Assembly (NCBI RefSeq): GCF_014109725.1
Contig: NZ_CP058554.1
Coordinates: forward strand, 2,790,001 to 2,854,000
Length of the DNA stretch: 64,000 nt
Source of the DNA: Comamonas piscis
GTDB taxonomy: Bacteria; Pseudomonadota; Gammaproteobacteria; Burkholderiales; Burkholderiaceae_C
Direction: 5' to 3'
Part shown: piece by piece, positions 60,395-64,000 of the stretch
Layout of the letters: every line of letters begins with the position of its first letter
Numbering within the stretch: position 1 is the stretch's first letter
Notes under the pieces: model-generated
Told to the model about the DNA's origin: nothing
Seen by the model: only the letters and a program-made list of their open reading frames with translations
The model's database searches: none
Position numbers and translations under genes: made by a program

Positions 60395-62160
60395 GGCGTG
60401 CTACCTCCGTCGTTGGGTGCATCCAGCGCAGGCGCGGACTCGGGCAGGGTGGCAGGTACCTCGGCTGCGCCCGCAGGCTTGGATGTGGGGGAGGGCTTGG
60501 GATCGGTCTCCAGCACGGCGCGGATGTAGTTGCCTGGCGAATGGAGGTTGTCGGCTGCACGCTGGGTGTAGCGCATCACGCTGGCGCCATGGGTCACCAT
60601 CAGAATGCAGCACCCCAGCAAGACGGCCAGAGGCAGGCCCTCGATCACCTTGAGCTCCGGTGTGCCGCGGCTGATGCTGGACCAGAACTCGCGAATGCCG
60701 ATGCGCACCAGCGCCATCAAGGCCATCAAGCCCGTAGAAATCAGCACGGCCATGAACAACCAACCCAGCCACCCCATCTGGGTGCCTGCCGAAGAGCCCA
60801 GGCCCAAAGGGTTGAGCAGCGCCGACAGCATCGCAAATTTACCGATGAACCCGGATAGCGGAGGCAGCCCGGAGATCACCAAGGTGCAGAGCATGAACGA
60901 TAGCCCCAGGAATGCCATGGCCGCCGGAATGGCCCGGCCAATCAGCACTTCCTCGTCCTCGTCCAGGTTCAAGCCGTCGCGCGGCAGCAGCTCTGCGGTC
61001 AAAAACGGCGCCTCCTCATCTTCAAAGCGTACATTGGCGCCGTCCGTCGTTCGCCATCGCTCGATCAAATCGGTGATGAGGAACAGCGCCGCCACCGCCA
61101 AGGTGGAACTGGGCATGTAGTACAGCAAGGCGCTGGTCATCAGGTTCTGGCCAAAGCCGGCAGCGGCCAGCAAGGTGCCCGCAGACAGGATGGCCGCATA
61201 GCCAGCGACATAGCCCAGGCGCTGCGTGCCCAGGATGGAGACGGCTGCATAGAGCATGGTGGCCAGTCCGCCAAGGATCAGCCAGGCGCTGCCAAAATGG
61301 GCCGACGGCCCGGCCTCGCTGCTGAACATCAGGGTCCACAAGCGCACAATCGTGTAGATGCCGACCTTGGTCATCAGCGCGAATATGGCGCCGACCGGGG
61401 CCGTGGCCGAGCCATAGGCCGGCACCAGCCAGAAGTTGAGCGGCCAGACCGCCGCCTTGATCAGGAAGGCGGTTGCCAAAATGCCGGCCGCAGTATGCAG
61501 CAAGCCCCGGTCAGCGCTGCTGACGCTGGGGATGATGCGCGCCAGGTCAGCCATGTTCAAGGTGCCGGTGATGCCGTAGAGCATCGACACGCCAATCAGG
61601 AACAGCGACGACGCCGCCAGGTTGATGGCGATGTAGTGCAGGCCATGCTGCACCCGTGATTTGCCCGAGCCGTGCAGCAGCAAACCATAGGATGCCGCCA
61701 GCATGATCTCGAAGAACACAAACAGGTTGAACAGATCGCCAGTCAGGAAGGCGCCCGCCAAGCCCATCATCTGGAACTGGAACAGCGGATGGAAGTGCAC
61801 ACCCGCGCGGTGCCAGCGGGAGCCCGAGTACACGACGGCACACAAGGCCACCACACTGGTGGTCAGCAGCATCAAGGCCGAGAGCCGGTCGAGCACCAGC
61901 ACAATGCCAAATGGCGCGGCCCAGTTACCCGACAGGTAGACACTCATCGAGGTGGCCATGCCATCCTGGTTGCTCCACTTGACCAGGGCCATGGCGACGA
62001 CCAGGCCGATCAGGCAGGAGCTGATGTTCATCAGCAGTTTGGTGCGTTGGTACTTCTCGCCCAAGGTCAGCATCAAGGCTGCCGTCAGCATGGGCAGCAA
62101 AATCGGTGCCAGCAGCAGGTGCGGCATCAGGCGCTCAGTCAGCGTCATCAACGACATCAA
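60391..62160 (-). CDS. mrpD: Mrp antiporter subunit D (NuoN/M-like)
   Basis: 589 residues with about 14 membrane helices, homologous to complex I antiporter subunits. NLFVFFEIMLAASYGLLLHG, FLIKAAVWPLNFWLVPAYGS (functional Lys) and APVGAIFALMTKVGIYTIVR are the core. The C-terminus is extended by about 60 polar Pro/Ala-rich residues. A conserved glutamate lies in FFEIML. Probable proton path subunit. Confidence 0.93.
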   Translation of the reverse strand: MMSLMTLTERLMPHLLLAPILLPMLTAALMLTLGEKYQRTKLLMNISSCLIGLVVAMALVKWSNQDGMATSMSVYLSGNWAAPFGIVLVLDRLSALMLLTTSVVALCAVVYSGSRWHRAGVHFHPLFQFQMMGLAGAFLTGDLFNLFVFFEIMLAASYGLLLHGSGKSRVQHGLHYIAINLAASSLFLIGVSMLYGITGTLNMADLARIIPSVSSADRGLLHTAAGILATAFLIKAAVWPLNFWLVPAYGSATAPVGAIFALMTKVGIYTIVRLWTLMFSSEAGPSAHFGSAWLILGGLATMLYAAVSILGTQRLGYVAGYAAILSAGTLLAAAGFGQNLMTSALLYYMPSSTLAVAALFLITDLIERWRTTDGANVRFEDEEAPFLTAELLPRDGLNLDEDEEVLIGRAIPAAMAFLGLSFMLCTLVISGLPPLSGFIGKFAMLSALLNPLGLGSSAGTQMGWLGWLFMAVLISTGLMALMALVRIGIREFWSSISRGTPELKVIEGLPLAVLLGCCILMVTHGASVMRYTQRAADNLHSPGNYIRAVLETDPKPSPTSKPAGAAEVPATLPESAPALDAPNDGGSTP

Positions 62161-62522
62161 GGCGCCTCCTGCACATCGTTGGAGAGCGAGCCGTCCACGT
62201 GGTCAGTGCCGGTCATGCCGCGCGAGGCGAGCAGCACCACCAGGAAGAGCGCGGTCATCGCAAATCCGATCACGATGGCCGTCAGCACCAGGGCCTGCGG
62301 CATGGGGTCGGCATAGTGCATCAGATCGGTGGGCACGCCCGGTTGCAATATGGGTTCACGGTCGATGGCCAGGCCCACACGGCCCATGCTGAAGATAAAC
62401 AAATTGACCGCATACGACAGCAGGAGCAAACCCATGATGATCTGAAAAGTCCGTGGGCGCAGCAGCAGCCAGACGCCGGAGCCGGTCAATACGCCAATGG
62501 CAATGGCCAGTACGATTTCCAT
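62157..62522 (-). CDS. mrpC: Mrp antiporter subunit C (NuoK-like)
   Basis: 121 residues, three helices: EIVLAIAIGVLTGSGVWLLL, IIMGLLLLSYAVNLFIFSMG, ALVLTAIVIGFAMTALFLVV. Includes the NuoK-like DPMPQALVLTAIVIGFA. Overlaps mrpD by four bases and follows the A/B gene by 12. Confidence 0.93.
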   Translation of the reverse strand: MEIVLAIAIGVLTGSGVWLLLRPRTFQIIMGLLLLSYAVNLFIFSMGRVGLAIDREPILQPGVPTDLMHYADPMPQALVLTAIVIGFAMTALFLVVLLASRGMTGTDHVDGSLSNDVQEAP

Positions 62523-62534
62523 TTGGTATTGTCC

Positions 62535-64000
62535 TTAGGGTTGAGAAGCGGAGTCGCTGCGTTCGCCTTGCTGGCGCTCGTGGAAGCGGAATCCCCGGAC
62601 GGATTGGTGGGCAATACTGGTGAGCATCAGCATGGTCGAACCGACGACCAGCGAGAACACCCCAATGTCAAAGAACAGCGCGCTGGCGATGTGGATCTCT
62701 CCGACCAGCGGCAAGCTGAAGTGGGCGGTGTGGCTGGTCAGGAAGGGGTAGCCAAAATACCAACTGCCCACGCCGGTACCCAGCGCAAACAGCAGGCCGG
62801 CCGCAATCCAGCGGCGCGGGTAGATCGGCAGATGCGATTCCACCCAGTGCGTGCCCGAAATGATGTACTGCAGCAGTAGGCCAATGGCCAGGGTCAGGCC
62901 CGCGACAAAGCCACCACCAGGCTCGTTGTGGCCGCGCATGAACAGATACATGGCCACGATGGCGGCAAACGGCAACAGCAGCCGCACCAGCACGGCGGGG
63001 ACCATCAGATAGCCCACAGCGGTATCGGTGGCGCTGCGCGGATTGAGCAGGTCGGTCTGCAAGTCAGCCGGCAAAAAGCGCTGCTGCTCGGGCACATCCA
63101 TGGCCTCGGGTGCGGGGCGGAAGCGGCGCAGCAGCGCATACACCGTGAGCGCCACAATGCCGAGCACCACAATCTCGCCAAAGGTATCAAAGCCCCGGAA
63201 ATCCACCAGCATGACGTTGACGACATTGGTGCCGCCGCCCTCCGTCTGGGCGCGCTCCAGGAAGAAGGTGGAGGTGCTTTCGGGGAAGGGGCGGCTCATC
63301 ATTGCAAACGACAGCCAGGCCATGCCGCCACCGGCGAGCAGGGCAATCGCGAGGTCACGCCAGCGGCGCAACGTGACCAGCGCACCTTGCTGGGACACCT
63401 TTTTCAGCTTCTTGTCGCGCTTGGGCAGCCAACGCAGGCCCAGCAGCAGCAGCACGGTGGTGACGACCTCCACCACCAGCTGGGTCAAGGCCAGATCGGG
63501 GGCGGAGAACCAGAGGAAGGTCATGCAGGTGGCCAGACCTGCACCGCCCAAGGTCACCAAGGCGGCCAGGCGGTGGTATTTAACGAGGAAGGCTGCAGCC
63601 AGCGAGCAGCTGATACCGATCAGCCACAGAATGCCAAAGGCCGGCGACAGCGGTTGCAGACCCCGGTTGCCCAGCTCCAAACCGTGGATTAGCAAGGGCA
63701 GGGTAGCGGTCAGCAACGCCGCTAGCACCAGCCACAGCGCTTGCCACTGCCAACGGCGCGTGCCCAGCCAGCGCCGCATATGGCGCGCGCCATTGGTGAT
63801 GATGGCCATCACCGCCTGGAACACCCATTGGCCATTCAGGCGCCCGACCAGAGGGGCATCGTCGAGGTACTGCTTTGTCCGTAACAACCGCAGCAGCAGA
63901 TAGAGCAGAATGCCGGCCAGCATGGCGATGATGCTCATCACCAGCGGCGCATTGATGCCGTGCCACAGCGCCAGGCTGAACTCTGGCAAGCTGCCGCCCA
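62535..64000 (-). CDS. mrpA: Mrp antiporter fused subunit A/B (3' part, 5' end outside window)
   Basis: 488 residues are visible and the frame is open through the window edge (...GGSLPEFSLALWHGIN); a TTG at 63989 is internal, not the start. The visible part has the MrpA C-terminal helices, the DUF4040/NuoJ-like segment TFLWFSAPDLALTQLVVEVV, the FRGFDTFGEIVVLGIVALTV region and a MrpB domain with MYLFMRGHNEPGGGFVAGLT. A and B are therefore fused, as in many proteobacterial six-gene mrp operons. It is the first gene of the leftward operon. Confidence 0.92.
   Translation of the reverse strand, partial: GGSLPEFSLALWHGINAPLVMSIIAMLAGILLYLLLRLLRTKQYLDDAPLVGRLNGQWVFQAVMAIITNGARHMRRWLGTRRWQWQALWLVLAALLTATLPLLIHGLELGNRGLQPLSPAFGILWLIGISCSLAAAFLVKYHRLAALVTLGGAGLATCMTFLWFSAPDLALTQLVVEVVTTVLLLLGLRWLPKRDKKLKKVSQQGALVTLRRWRDLAIALLAGGGMAWLSFAMMSRPFPESTSTFFLERAQTEGGGTNVVNVMLVDFRGFDTFGEIVVLGIVALTVYALLRRFRPAPEAMDVPEQQRFLPADLQTDLLNPRSATDTAVGYLMVPAVLVRLLLPFAAIVAMYLFMRGHNEPGGGFVAGLTLAIGLLLQYIISGTHWVESHLPIYPRRWIAAGLLFALGTGVGSWYFGYPFLTSHTAHFSLPLVGEIHIASALFFDIGVFSLVVGSTMLMLTSIAHQSVRGFRFHERQQGERSDSASQP

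Noticed and set aside
63987..63989. TTG as start of the last mrp gene
   Set aside because: The frame stays open to the window edge and the residues before it fit the MrpA family, so the gene is cut by the window rather than starting here.

Overview
This is a high-GC Gram-negative chromosome segment. The gene content (TolB-Pal-CpoB envelope genes, LivJHMGF, a six-gene Mrp antiporter operon with a fused A/B subunit) and protein style point to a betaproteobacterium of the Comamonadaceae, probably Comamonas or a close relative. The family is an inference from sequence character; no search was run.

Positions 1 to about 35.8 kb are one P2-type (phiCTX-like) tailed prophage, cut by the left edge inside the portal gene. 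The virion genes follow classical P2 order: Q and P leftward, then O N M L X, a lysis cassette (holin, SAR endolysin, Rz with Rz1 nested inside), R S, V W J I, a tail-fibre module unlike that of P2, FI FII, E/E' with a -1 slippery site, T U D. Four matching promoter elements with the dyad TGT-N13-ACA stand where P2 has its Ogr-activated late promoters (before P, O, V and FI). A matching Ogr zinc-finger protein is encoded at 26.5 kb. The control region lies at 24.7-25.6 kb: an S24-type repressor reads left, and an early operon reads right through ogr, the rolling-circle initiator gpA, small unknown genes, a large cytosine-C5 methyltransferase and an AlpA-like regulator. An AT-rich HNH-type gene and a tyrosine integrase finish the prophage, at the 3' end of a tRNA-Ser(GGA). 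Accessory cargo includes a small exported protein (24.3 kb), the methyltransferase and the HNH protein.

From 35.8 to 47.1 kb is host core: two identical tandem tRNA-Ser genes, an SPFH/NfeD pair, an Orn/Lys/Arg decarboxylase with a basic Ala/Lys/Pro tail, an exported ATP-dependent DNA ligase, msbA, then tolB-pal-cpoB-tcdA and tRNA-Lys. From 47.2 to 50.8 kb is a gene-poor stretch with a few small unknown genes, one carrying a helix-hairpin-helix segment resembling the RNA polymerase alpha C-terminal domain, and an AT-rich block of nested inverted repeats.

From 50.9 to 64 kb are the branched-chain amino acid ABC transporter livJ-(terminator)-livHMGF, a LOG-family protein, the fluoride channel crcB, an M14-type metallopeptidase and the leftward mrp operon (G F E D C and the 3' part of a fused A/B gene that leaves the window).
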